A DNA stretch of 64,000 bases from Ptychodera flava (Eukaryota > Hemichordata > Enteropneusta > Ptychoderidae), in NCBI RefSeq assembly GCF_041260155.1, contig NC_091945.1, forward strand, positions 31,316,296 to 31,380,295, given 5' to 3'. The translations under genes and the position numbers were made by a program. Shown here piece by piece: positions 53,701-61,783 of the stretch (position 1 is the first letter of the stretch; every line of letters begins with the position of its first letter). Below the pieces are notes generated by a model, which searched no databases, had not been told where the DNA came from, and saw nothing but the letters and a program-made list of their open reading frames with translations.

Positions 53701-55108
53701 AACTTTTGAAATACATCATAGAAGGGGCCTAGGGTTTTCACAATCCAGATAATGATCCGCTAGAATCCTGACCAGCCTGGCTGTACAAAGTGTTTTACTG
53801 ATTTAAATAAACTTGATTGACGATACAGTAAAATCAAAGAATTTATTCAATTCAATGAATTATAGGAACACAATTTTCAGTGAATTTAATTCACTGTACT
53901 GATTTCACAATAAAACGAATCTGCGAGCTGATTATTGATTTTTGCTGATGTTGAATATATTGAAAAAGAGAGCTAAATTTCAGTGTTCATGTTTGATAAT
54001 TTAACCTCAAACTAACGACACTGAACGCCAGCCTGTACTACGCCGTGTGTGACGCCGTGTGTGTACAAAGTACCGGTAGTCAATTGTAACACACTACACA
54101 CAACGCGATATCGGTCGACCTGAAATTTGACACTGTGATCGACGTAGCATTTCAATAGTACGAAAAGTGAGACCAAGTAATTTTTTGTTTGTTAGATTTG
54201 ATCTAAACCTCCCAAAACCAACAGACAAAGTCAGAAAATCAAAGTTTTCAAGCGTCGACTTTCGTTCTCTTCCGCGATGCACACAACCACGGCCCCTCCA
54301 CAAAACGCGATGTCGATCGACTGAGTTGAATATTGACATCGTGATCGACCATGGATAGATTGACGTGGCGTTTCGAAAGTATGAAAAATGAGACTCAGTA
54401 ACTTGTGGTCGCTTTAGATTTGATCAAAAACCTACCAAACCCATCAGACTAGGCCCTACTCTTACGCAGAAAACCAAAGCTCTCAAGCGTCGACTTTCTC
54501 TTCCGCGTTTGAGTGAAACAAAAGTCGGCTTCATTCGGAAATGGTCGGCTATTCGCGGGCATAACGTAATTGTATGTTAGTCCAATTTTCGGCTGTACCC
54601 GATGTGAACGTCGGAATAATTCGGGCTGTGATCGGGCGAGCCAGGTTGACCTCGAGAGCGATTCCCAGTGTATAGTACACCACGTTCGACGTTCGCTGAT
54701 CGCGGTACTACAGTGATAGCAACAAGTTCACCGCGTAAATTGCTAGACTACATATAGCCACATCGGCACTTCTGAAATATTATCTGCGGCTTGCAAGACC
54801 ACCAAAAAAATCTAATTATTGTTATCAAAACCAGAATTTCCGGGCCAGAGAGCGAAACAGTGCTGAAAAGTAGCCGGCCAAAATACGAAAGTAGCCGGTC
54901 AATTTGGCCGGCATCCGGCTAAAAATGAACACGCTGCTTTCATTAAAGTATCCAGTTTGGATAGAAAGCTGCTAACAACTCAATCTGGTTTATCAACTTT
55001 TTTCCTGATCACCACTTGTATTCCTTGTATTTCAGAGAAACACACGAAAACAGAAACTCGCTAACCAGCATGAGTAACGACAAAACAGTTGTCATGGAAG
55101 TGACGTGA
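35583..55108 (+). CDS. EPC2: Enhancer of polycomb homolog (EPC1/EPC2-like), 13 coding exons, 768 aa
   Basis: Exons are 35583-35735, 40076-40235, 42483-42628, 43713-43808, 44584-44840, 45211-45355, 45667-45819, 47127-47213, 47656-47804, 48514-48636, 50174-50592, 51826-52171 and 55036-55108. All have GT..AG borders and the total is 2,307 bases, exactly 768 codons plus stop (human EPC1 836, EPC2 about 807). The start MSKLSFRARALDA, the core QEKRDGSTSNNPYVAFRRRT, the NDPDG.FAFRRK and YARRRVGRGGR blocks, WLHFRPGTPAGDK, the Gln-rich stretch and the end VMEVT all match vertebrate EPC proteins. EPC is a scaffold of the NuA4/TIP60 H4/H2A acetyltransferase; its N-terminal EPcA region binds the catalytic module. 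It probably represents the pre-duplication ortholog of EPC1 and EPC2; the symbol follows the human neighbour of MBD5. Confidence 0.96.
35960..35971. promoter_or_regulatory. Perfect E-box / CLEAR-type palindrome GGTCACGTGACC
   Basis: A 12-bp perfect palindrome with the GTCACGTGAC core known as the CLEAR element (bound by TFEB/MITF-type bHLH-Zip factors, also USF). It lies about 225 bases into EPC intron 1, a usual place for a promoter-proximal site. Function is inferred only. Confidence 0.45.
39301..39320. repeat. 20-bp perfect palindrome
   Basis: CTCGGTAGGGCCCTACCGAG equals its own reverse complement. It lies in EPC intron 1 at the end of a CpG-richer stretch. It may be the centre of a decayed palindromic element or a protein-binding site. 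Confidence 0.7.
40076..40235 (+). CDS. EPC2: EPC exon 2
   Basis: Residues 52-104 plus one base: ERHLQEAMTAQQVYGTTSNL, then IVIPTPEF and CKQPKQYIHVQ. Matches the family's HLQRAISAQQVYG...MVIPVPE region of EPcA. Phase 0 to phase 1, donor GTAAGT. Confidence 0.95.
40558..40773. mobile_element. 216-bp TTAA-flanked MITE-like element
   Basis: It is flanked by TTAA (40554-40557 and 40774-40777). The left end is CCCTTTGAGTGCT, and the right end read inward is CCCTTAGAGCAC, giving imperfect inverted repeats. Same TTAA/CCCTT design as the 85-bp MITEs but a different body. The interior is rich in AATTTT. Confidence 0.55.
41542..41563. repeat. Short perfect hairpin in EPC intron 2
   Basis: Arms CAGTGGCATA and TATGCCACTG with a two-base AA centre, 22 bases in all. 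No flanking pairing of note, so it does not look like a miRNA precursor. Confidence 0.6.
42483..42628 (+). CDS. EPC2: EPC exon 3
   Basis: Residues 105-153: SLGIEQDIPDYDMDSDDEAW, then ITPLQFEEMMDRLEKGSGQQ. The PDYD.DS.DE acidic block and the PLQFEEM.DRLEKGSGQQ block are hallmarks of EPC proteins. Phase 1 to phase 0. Confidence 0.97.
42629..43712 (+). other. EPC intron 3
   Basis: A 1.1-kb AT-rich intron with no visible feature. Confidence 0.8.
43713..43808 (+). CDS. EPC2: EPC exon 4
   Basis: Residues 154-185: VVTLPEAKLLLKEDDDLIIA, then VYDYWLNKRLKV. Corresponds to QEAKLLLKEDDELIREVYEYWIKKRK of vertebrates. Phase 0 on both sides, so it could be skipped without a frame change. Confidence 0.95.
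43809..44583 (+). other. EPC intron 4
   Basis: A 775-bp intron. The open frames at 44042-44302 and upstream of exon 5 show no domain and read through intron. Nothing else is seen. Confidence 0.75.
44584..44840 (+). CDS. EPC2: EPC exon 5, basic helical core
   Basis: Residues 186-270: GHALIPQVKQEKRDGSTSNN, then PYVAFRRRTEKMQTRKNRKN, DEASYEKMLKLRRDLNRAV and KRREKSKRENLHLTVEVFEK. This is the most conserved block of EPC (EPL1 N-terminal domain), with a long predicted helix. It ends in phase 2 at donor AAAAG|GTGTGT. Confidence 0.98.
44841..45210 (+). other. EPC intron 5
   Basis: A 370-bp AT-rich intron ending in TACCTATACAG. No feature is seen. Confidence 0.8.
45211..45355 (+). CDS. EPC2: EPC exon 6
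   Basis: Residues 271-319: RYCAEDYNGTLLAECEALRN, then QRPSYTLPLINGSQYGAGAR. Matches the vertebrate EKRYNLGDYNGEIMSE.MAQR and PIIPITNSSQ region. Phase 2 to phase 0, donor GTATGT. Confidence 0.9.
45356..45666 (+). other. EPC intron 6
   Basis: A 311-bp AT-rich intron with a T-rich acceptor TGTCTTCAG. Nothing else is seen. Confidence 0.8.
45667..45819 (+). CDS. EPC2: EPC exon 7
   Basis: Residues 320-370: EEAVRKKRKYEKKKHKTQNQ, then a Gln/Ser-rich linker and LHDLSTDEDVFSP. The KRKYEKK motif and the following DLN-to-SSDEE-like segment match EPC1. Phase 0 on both sides. Confidence 0.92.
45820..47126 (+). other. EPC intron 7
   Basis: A 1.3-kb intron. Its last ~450 bases are an antisense LINE fragment reaching the splice acceptor (separate entry). 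The first part is AT-rich and unremarkable. Confidence 0.8.
46678..47125 (-). mobile_element. 5'-truncated LINE fragment, antisense, abutting EPC exon 8
   Basis: The minus strand reads LIVAYNNAARLLLGYEKRSS, then ASLMFVSNRISNFDALLRNQ and INSLRQRLLKSSNAIVRN, which is the region after the palm of a non-LTR reverse transcriptase (the xVAYNNAxRLL motif). The 3' tail, ending CCGAAATAAAGATATAATAA with a TAA microsatellite, is at 46678-46760. The open frame runs up to 47125, where exon 8's acceptor AG sits, so the LINE or a few adjacent bases supply the pyrimidine tract. It belongs to the CR1/L2/Jockey-like group; the exact clade is uncertain. Confidence 0.8.
47127..47213 (+). CDS. EPC2: EPC exon 8
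   Basis: Residues 371-399: VQSPSDREDENDPDGQFAFR, then RKKGCNYYA. Matches the EEDNDPDGPFAFRRKAGCQYYA block. Phase 0 on both sides; skipping would delete 29 residues in frame. Confidence 0.97.
47214..47655 (+). other. EPC intron 8
   Basis: A 442-bp intron with a small 18-bp direct duplication (GCAAGAAATGATTAC) near 47361-47392. Otherwise nothing. Confidence 0.75.
47656..47804 (+). CDS. EPC2: EPC exon 9
   Basis: Residues 400-448: PHTEQMGNWPWCSREEGGWG, then HRFRFTCTSLRNPRRCIGYA and RRRVGRGG. Matches PHLDQTGNWPW and RCIGFARRRVGRGGR of vertebrates. Phase 0 to phase 2. Confidence 0.97.
47805..48513 (+). other. EPC intron 9, with duplicated acceptor
   Basis: A 709-bp intron. Its last 83 bases are a near-copy of the start of exon 10 including a second acceptor (separate entry). 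The rest is AT-rich. Confidence 0.8.
48431..48566 (+). repeat. 67-bp tandem duplication of exon 10 acceptor and start
   Basis: Copy 1 (48431-48497) and copy 2 (48498-48566) both contain a TTTCAG acceptor followed by GATAATTCTAGACAGAGTTT and ACACAC. Copy 2 continues into the conserved exon. Reading from the copy 1 acceptor in the correct phase gives IILDRVYTQLYDSQ and then TGA. Confidence 0.9.
48514..48636 (+). CDS. EPC2: EPC exon 10
   Basis: Residues 449-489: RIILDRVYTPLDDYLNDHSN, then SSSLPNGLPLNEILREIKDQ and a split tryptophan. Corresponds to RVLLDRAHSDYDSVFHHLD and LVNIKSCRW in vertebrates. The downstream of two duplicate acceptors gives the open frame. Confidence 0.92.
48637..50173 (+). 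other. EPC intron 10
   Basis: A 1.5-kb intron with a ~51-bp minisatellite near its end (49885-50080). The rest is AT-rich and unremarkable. Confidence 0.8.
49885..50080. repeat. 50-52-bp minisatellite, 4 copies
   Basis: Units start at 49885, 49935, 49987 and 50038 with CTTCATAGTGTATAGAT, then TAGCAAGCTTCTTTTCTACC and GGGCAATAGACT. The last unit is partial. It ends about 95 bases before the EPC exon 11 acceptor. Confidence 0.85.
50174..50592 (+). CDS. EPC2: EPC exon 11, Gln-rich C-terminal domain
   Basis: Residues 490-629: WLHFRPGTPAGDKTSQSNAP, a Ser run, then MHAFNAEQFQNHQEQLAQMQ and FTLDSATAHFAVSALINTDQ. Matches RWRHFRPRTPS, AFTAEQYQQHQQQLALMQKQ and TLDSASAQFAASALVTSEQ of EPC1 (EPC C-terminal domain). 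Phase 2 to phase 1. Confidence 0.96.
50593..51825 (+). other. EPC intron 11
   Basis: A 1.2-kb AT-rich intron ending in TTTTCCTCTAG. No feature is seen. Confidence 0.8.
51826..52171 (+). CDS. EPC2: EPC exon 12, Ser/Thr/Ala-rich segment
   Basis: Residues 630-744: TAPGHSLAPAATVLQLNYPI, a Thr/Ser-rich stretch, then FKLSSTPNSLDSISR. Low conservation, but the phases fit (1 to 2) and the vertebrate C terminus has the same composition followed by SVDSVPRENHE. Donor AAG|GTGAGT. Confidence 0.88.
52182..52308. repeat. ~40-bp tandem repeat next to the exon 12 donor
   Basis: Four units of GATTCAAGA.TCAAATGA followed by CATGTACTGTGC, starting 10 bases after the donor. Confidence 0.75.
52635..52718. mobile_element. 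84-bp TTAA MITE (piggyBac-like), copy 2
   Basis: Diverged relative of the MITE at 27921-28005. It starts TTAA|CCCGTTCACC, shares ATGGGATTGGATCAAACCAT-like interior sequence and ends GTGACAGGG|TTGA. Same length, so a full-length older copy. Confidence 0.65.
52906..52928. repeat. G23 homopolymer
   Basis: Twenty-three consecutive G residues preceded by TGGGCGGGC. A potential G-quadruplex on the + (sense) strand of EPC intron 12; length is likely variable or mis-assembled. Confidence 0.9.
52930..53530. repeat. ~200-bp higher-order tandem repeat in EPC intron 12
   Basis: AGTAATTTCATGCATT recurs at about 53066, 53278 and 53474. Each unit holds a related half (AGCAATTTCATGCATTCTTA then TACAGTGTATAAA) and a GGGGGAGGGTTTCAGG block. 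Half-units of ~100 bp are thus combined into ~200-bp units. Confidence 0.75.
54103..54507. repeat. 202-bp diverged tandem duplication
   Basis: Copy 1 is 54103-54276 and copy 2 is 54305-54507. Both run from ACGCGAT.TCG through TTAGATTTGATC to CAAGCGTCGACTTTC and TCTTCCGCG. CpG-rich compared with the intron around it. Confidence 0.7.
55036..55108 (+). CDS. EPC2: EPC terminal exon 13
   Basis: Residues 745-768: RETHENRNSLTSMSNDKTVV then MEVT and TGA (55106-55108). The vertebrate end reads VPRENHE...DNTVAMEVT, so this tiny exon is well supported. Confidence 0.95.
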
Positions 55109-58100
55109 CGTGACTTCAAACCATCCTGACCGAGGGGAAAAAAATCTCTGCCAAACTATAGAAAAAAAGCACTTACATGTAGGACTTCAGTAGGGACACT
55201 CAGCGATTTTGGGGAAGTGTTATCAAGATCTTTGTCTGAACGTATGGTGTTTTGACAAGTTGAGTTTTGGTAGTTTTATTGTATCAAGACTGTGCAAAAA
55301 TTTTCTCTGTGTATCATTCTCATGGACCTCAGCCTTTGAAAAACTGTGATATAGTCTTTTGTAGATACGACTGTCTTCTTCCACAGCACATGTTGATGCC
55401 AAATTGTGTAGATACTTCCTCTTTGTCCTGAAAGGAGAAAAAAAACATCAAAAAAGCACAGGAAAAAAACAGTTGATTTGTTACAGTGACAGGAATGTGT
55501 TAGTACTGAAGATTTTGACTTATCCTGTATGAAAAAAGCAAAATAATAGCACTTTCATCGCTTCACTTTCATGCCATGCTAATTTCATATATTATACTAG
55601 ATATTCATCAAATTTCAACCAGCTTTACCACATATTGTAACACACTGCTGTGGGTAATTTTCACGTAAAAAAAACAGCAAATCATCCTAGCATATGACTT
55701 GAAATCCATGATTACCCAGGTTTCAATTCATTGCTGACTCCTTGTAATAGAGTCAACACTGCATTGTGTGCATGTATGTGCATATGTGTGCACATGTCTG
55801 TGTGCTTAGCTTTTGGCTCAGGATGCTTGCACATCTGTGTGTAGGTGTTGGGTTCTTGCTCAGGGTGCTGGATTGATAAATGTAACCGGGGTTCTGCACC
55901 ATTTTGTCCTTAAACCTCTCCATAGTATATCATTGCAAACATATAATGGAAGGGCAGAAATATTCCCAATCCATATACCACGTCTTCATTCCAAGCTTCA
56001 CATTTGTGTGTGCATAAAATGTCAAACTGGAACACATTTGAAGGTAGCCACTCTGACATTAGGTCCTCTGCAGAGACCACATATATAGAATACAAAAAGC
56101 GATTTTGTTATATGTGCATCTTAAAATTTAGTCCACACTTCCTGCATTTCATTCCGACACTGTACAGTGCTCTCCATGCTTGAAATGCATTCTTTCCAAA
56201 GTGGTCACATCATATTAGATCCTGAGACATATAAACTCTTTCCATGGAATGCATGGCAAATTTGGAGAGCCTTTTATAATACATGGTTAACTGTTTGTGA
56301 AATGTAACATTTAAGTTGGGAAGTTCCTCTTTGAGAAGAGTAATAAGAATGGTAATATATATCCGAAGCATATGGAATTGAAACTAAATCATTGTATAGG
56401 TATTGGCTTCTCATTTACACGACACGAACATTGACTTCTAGAGTACAGAATTCTATCTAGCTTTTTAGGTTTATCGTTGTCTATATAGGCCTGTCCTCTG
56501 ATCATTCAGAATTAAGTATATTCTGTGTCTGTGAAATAACTTTTATCTTCAACAAACAATTGGTTGTGTTCATAATTGTCAAAATATGGGTCAACTGAAT
56601 AAGTGGAGGGTTCCTTGCCAAATCAAGTATACTTTCAGTTTCCATTTGAAAGAGTTTTTATGAAAGCAGGGTTTTAGCTTTTTGTGCAGAAGAAAATAGA
56701 AGCTTAGTGTCTATCTAATCCATGTTTTGCCACATGGAGACAAGAATTCATTTTGTCACCTTGTTGCTAATTTTAAAACTCAATTTGCCCAAATTTACTG
56801 CTATGTTTTATAAGTGAACCTTTTGAACTGCATATAGAGCTACATCTAAAAATGTCATATTTCTCCAGTACCCCGGAGTTTTCTTTATCATTCTGCTTGA
56901 TTGTACTCCTAAAATGCCGGACAAAAATTCCATATGTCTTCAGCAGAGTGTGCTTTTCCAAGCACCTGTATCACATCACAATGTCATTACCTCTGACTCC
57001 CTTTCTGTAATAGTTAATGTAGTACATGTAGTATTGGACCAAAAATTACTGGCAGAGAATTTCCAATGAAATACAGACAAAAAAAAAATGATTGTCAGAT
57101 TGTAAATGACTGTTGTAAAATTGTACAGACATAGTTGGCACTTGGGAGGTTGCTTTTGATTGTAATTAAATATAGTTTTGGTATACAAATTCAGAGTGTT
57201 ACTCACTCCAGGTCACCTAACAAGGCCATTGACCTCAGGTCATTGAACTATAGTCCATTGTAAGTAATGCTGTAGAAATATCCACTCGAGCCTCTTATGA
57301 AACGTTGCAGACTTACACATATTTGCCGAAAGTAGCTCACCCCCTCCAACCTTTTATAGAGATTTCTACGAGAACTCCTATTATATGCTTTTGTCAGCAA
57401 ATAAATGTAAAGGAACCTTACTGAGACTGTTAAAAAACTTATATTCAGCGAAGACAGTTATTTTAGCATGTATAGCAGCTTTACCCGTTCTCTGTTTCTT
57501 CCCCAGGTCCATGAGAATGTCCATTATATAACTATATGTACATCTTTTCTTCACAAGAGCAAAAAAAATGTATTGTAAATAATTAAAAAAATATACAACA
57601 GCAAAATTCAGGTTAAAACTCCAGTTACTTTGATCATGGGTATTCTTCGCGTGGTGTTCAGTGCATCACCGCTCTAGTTGTTCAGGGTCCTTCATCCCTG
57701 CTGCAGTATGTTGAACCTCCCCTGCTTATGCATGAGTAAAATAGATGTTATATTTTTGTAAAATAATCTTTGTTCTGATATTTCATTCTTTGGCACAGTA
57801 CACGGAAAGGTGGAAAATGAAAATAAATAATTATTTGTATATATGAATATATTCCCTAATCTTTGAGTTTTTTTACTGTGTGTTGTGAATTTTCAAATAG
57901 GGGTTTCACATTTCTGTTGCTTTGATCACATGATTAAAGTTGTTAGGGACTTTTCTGTGCTGACTGCTTTGTTATTGCAACTATGGTGGCCTGGCTCATC
58001 ATGCAATCTCCATGAACAACTTGCGGCAAGAGCTGCACTGATTTTACCACAAAAAGCATTCTTCATGATCACAGTAACTGGAGTTTTAATTCACATTGTA

Positions 58101-58333
58101 AAGGAATGGTAAAAGAAAAAAATCAACAAATGACAATTGTTTTGTAACATTTTTTGTATTTGTATATTTATTGTATCAGATACCTCCCGCTTTCTGGGAT
58201 GTATTTCGTGTCGCAGGTTTTGATGTCTTTCAATGAAGACAGGAGAATTGTTGCGTACAGATTTAATTGTCCTTTCAGCAATGCAACTTTTAACAATGAA
58301 GTCAAGTTGCGTTGTAACAACTTTGAAAATAAA
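55109..58333 (+). other. Probable EPC 3' UTR and polyadenylation region
   Basis: No gene is seen in 3.2 kb of AT-rich sequence with a TG-rich stretch near 55765-55805. AATAAA occurs at 57822-57827 and at 58328-58333; the second is followed within 20-30 bases by GTGTCAAGTGTGTCTTT, a good GU-rich downstream element. The long 3' UTR is inferred. Confidence 0.5.
58328..58333 (+). terminator. Candidate polyadenylation signal for EPC
   Basis: AATAAA with a GU-rich element just downstream. An alternative AATAAA at 57822-57827 has a GU-rich run about 50 bases on. Confidence 0.35.
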
Positions 58334-58509
58334 AGAAATGTAAAAATGTGTCAAGTGTGTCTTTATGTCATTTATATTCCTCTTTCCAACAGTTGAAGAC
58401 TTTCATAAAGTTTCTGAAGGATAGGCATGTACACCAGTGTTCTCCGTGAATAAACAAAATTTGCATTCACCGTAATATTCCAATAACTTAGAAGAACGCA
58501 TAGAACGAG

Positions 58510-58640
58510 TGCATTGAATTGTGAAGGTCAAGAGGTCAAAAGTCTGTGCATTGAATTGTGAAACAAAAGGCCAAAAGCCAGTACATTGAAGCTTTAAGGT
58601 CAAAGGGCCAAAGTCAGTACATTGAAGAGTGAGGCTCAAG
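58510..58640. repeat. ~36-bp degenerate tandem repeat
   Basis: About four units beginning GCATTGAATTGTGAA or ACATTGAA and containing AAGGTCAAAGGGCCA-like segments. The repeat leaves one minus-strand frame open by chance. Confidence 0.6.
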
Positions 58641-61239
58641 ACACAGCCAAAACAAAACCATCAAGGTGCTCTTGTGTTTACCACCCTGCCTCTCATCCAC
58701 ATCTGCTTATCTTAGCATATAAGGAGCGTCGTGTCAGCCATATTGTTCTCTCTACCCAGGGGTCAACTAAGCGTCCCCTACAACTGGTTAGCGTGACCCA
58801 AAATTGACCCCTGATCAAAACAATTTGTGCTGCCTTTGTTACTGTAACGCTGTATAATAATTTTATCCACATCCATCATTGAGATAATAGTTCTAGAAGT
58901 GTACCACTCATAGAATCAATATGACATTCCTCATGGCAAACTGAAGGCAGACAAGTTATTATCTCAAATGGCCCAGCCTAAATTGATGGTGGTCCTAAGT
59001 TCCTGGTTCTTGCAATTAAGTAGTTCCTTAATAATAATGGGTTCTTATAAAGAGCACATGCCCACAAGTACATGTGATCAAGGCACTTTACAATTATTAT
59101 GTATCTACACATGCAATGCAGTTTGTGTTCCTTTGAAAGTTAATGAGTTTGTCTTCAGATAAAACTGATAAGCAATCTACCCCTTTAACTGTCTATGCTT
59201 TAACAAGCCTAAATCACCTTCACACCACATTGCAACTGTCTCAAAAGCTGTTGTAATGAACTCTTGCTTTCACAGAATGAATTAGTACCCAACACAAGAT
59301 TTTTAGACTCATTTTCTGAAGTTAAATAAAACTCTTTTTGAATTTTGTTCTACTACAATGCCAAAATAATGTTACTCCATCTGCACTGCCTGTTGAATGT
59401 AGCAGACATGAAGTCCACAAACTCACTCGCAAAGAGATGCAGATCTGTGGTAAAAGCTGATCAATTGATAGTGCATATATCCACTAGCCTCTGAAAAGTG
59501 ACCTGTCTAAATTTCTTCTCAAACTATACTCTGCTTTTGTCAAAGAAAAAGTGATGTGGATATGTTAATTTGTTCATCTCCTCTAAAAACAAGTGTCTGC
59601 TCTTCTTACATGTGAACCAATAAAAACACTAAGTAGTGATTTCATACTGAAACAAAAAAATCTGAACATTATATCTTTAGTATACCATGTAAAACTGTAA
59701 CAAAAATAAGTAACACGAATCTCAGGAAGAAGTTTTTAGAATAGAGTTACAAATCGATGGGCGACATGGCTAGGCTCTACCCTTTGTGATGGTGTGTCCA
59801 CGTCCGTAAAATTGTCGGTCGTTGAGGGCGCTATGCGAATTCCGACTCCCACTTGGCCATTCATGTTCTACGTAAGTGTGCTGCGTGTAAACTGCCTTTT
59901 AAAGACATTTCTTCTACGTTTCATGCATCCATTAAGCGTGAACGATTTTCTTCCTATTGGCAAATTTTCTTAATTTTTTAATTGTAAGGGAAGAAAAAAT
60001 GCGTGGTGAGCCATGACACTATCACATGTAATCAGTTTAATATGAAAAAAAACCAACAATTTTAATGTCAAAAGAATACATGAAGTATAAATAATAAAAG
60101 CACAACGAAGATTTATAAAGAGCCAATCTCTCGATGTCGGCACTTTACAAACTTCAAAATAATTTAAAAAGTACAAAATGATCATCAAAGTAAAATAACA
60201 AATCAAGCAACTATAATATTAAAAAAAAAAAACAAGAAAAAGCTGATAAAATGCTCAGCCCAACATTAAAAAATAAGAAAGACAAAATTCATCAGATGCA
60301 GGCAGAAAATCAACCCAATAATGGTGCACATTCCTTCTTGAGTTGCACTGTCTGAATTCAGTTAGAAATTATTCCTGACTTCGGTGCAGCACATGTGAAT
60401 GCTTGATGACAAAATATTTCCTATTTGCATATGGAATTTTTAAGAAACTGTTGATTTCCTGAATGCAGATTGTTGGCTGGTTGATAGTGTGTTAGTAGGG
60501 CTAATAAATGCTGAGCCTACAGAGAAGTCATTTGAATGAAAATCATATGAAATCACAGATCAGATCCAATTTAAATTAAGCAATTGCGCATATTGATTGG
60601 GAAAGAGGAGCCTGTTTAATATCAATCAATTACGGTATTATAACTCAACTCACACCAGCTGAGAGTGTGGTACAGTACATTTCATAATTGGACAAAGTAC
60701 AATTCAAGAGGACAACAAAGTATCCTAGTTCTACAATAAGCAAGCTGTTTAACAGTGAGAATGCTACTGGAAGGTCAGCACAAATCAGTGTTCTTCAAGA
60801 ATATAACAAGATCTAGAAAATTATACCCAATAACCCTTTTAATTAATTTTTTGTGGGTAGGGAGAGTTCAATTGTGACGGAGGTTTTGTTGGCCAATTTT
60901 AGCATAGTATAGACTCTCTGGCGGTCTACTCCAGCCTTAATAACTGAACGCTCCCTAAATGGAATTGTGTCCTATATAAACTGACAAGGTGAGAATACCA
61001 TGTGAATGATTTGGTGATCACATTTCAATTTCACGAAAGCACAGGTTACTTTTCAATGCAATCCAGTCATATGTGATTAGGCTACCTCCATTGGTATCCT
61101 GCGGATAGACCCCCTTGTCTGTGACACAAAAAAGTGTCACTGAGGCTGTCCAGGCAATGTATACCTGATCACAAGGGACTCTTGCAACTCCCCCAAGCCA
61201 ACGCACAGTAGGCTGCAGCACAGGCCCTCCACACACCAT
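58641..61239. other. Intergenic region
   Basis: AT-rich sequence with no supported gene. A more GC-rich patch at 59755-59880 has a donor-like TCTAC|GTAAGT (59869), but neither frame nor repeat family is recognised. Confidence 0.5.
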
Positions 61240-61783
61240 AGGCACTTTGATCGTCGCTTCGCGACGCCCCTGTTATTTCATAGGGTTGCCGCGACGCAAC
61301 GATCGGAGCGTCTGTGGTAGACTAGTCGCCGCCGCCATGGCCCAGTGGTAGCTTCTGAATATGTTCTCGACTAAACCTGTATATTATTAAGAAAGCGATG
61401 AAACAAGAAATCACTGGTTATTACTTCAGCACGTAAGTTGAGTCGTCGAGCACTTGCGTGGGCTGTCAGCCGGTCGGACGTCGGGCAGCCGATAAAGCTA
61501 AATAAAACACGTGTGCGCACAACCATGTGGTGAAGTCAGTGACCTCTGACCTTATACGATGGCGCAGCCGCAGTTGACAAAAATGGCTGCTGTGGACGGT
61601 TGAAATACTACCGGGCTTCATCACAACAAGATAGTTATTTCCGGGGATATCGAGTTAAAAGTGGGGCAAGTATTTGCCGGAACAAAACGGAGACACTGTT
61701 CAAGTGAAAGTCACCAGATTCAGTTCGAATATAGGCTGTTTCACAGAGTTAACCACGGTAGACGAGTCTTAACAGGGATAAAG
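61240..61783 (+). promoter_or_regulatory. CpG-rich promoter and untranslated first exon of a downstream gene
   Basis: GC and CpG content rise sharply (GATCGTCGCTTCGCGACG at about 61249, GTCGCCGCCGCCATGG near 61325). CACGTGTGCGCAC, an AAAATGGCTGC YY1-like site and short upstream ATGs follow; one at 61559 gives a 14-residue frame ending in TGA. The stretch ends with AAAG|GTGAGC at 61783, a strong donor. I infer the first, non-coding exon of a + strand gene whose coding exons lie beyond the window. By synteny with human 2q23 a KIF5-type kinesin gene is a candidate, but no kinesin sequence is seen. Confidence 0.5.

Larger units (their letters stand above)
52172..55035 (+). other. EPC intron 12
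   Basis: A 2.9-kb intron rich in repeats: a ~40-bp repeat next to the donor, a TTAA MITE, a G23 run, a ~200-bp higher-order tandem array and a 202-bp duplication (separate entries). The end is GC-richer, with GTAGCCGG repeats at 54860-54920. Confidence 0.8.

Noticed and set aside
59755-59880. Possible tRNA-derived SINE or small exon
   Set aside because: No A/B box pair or cloverleaf could be drawn, and the donor-like GTAAGT has no partner acceptor or coding frame.
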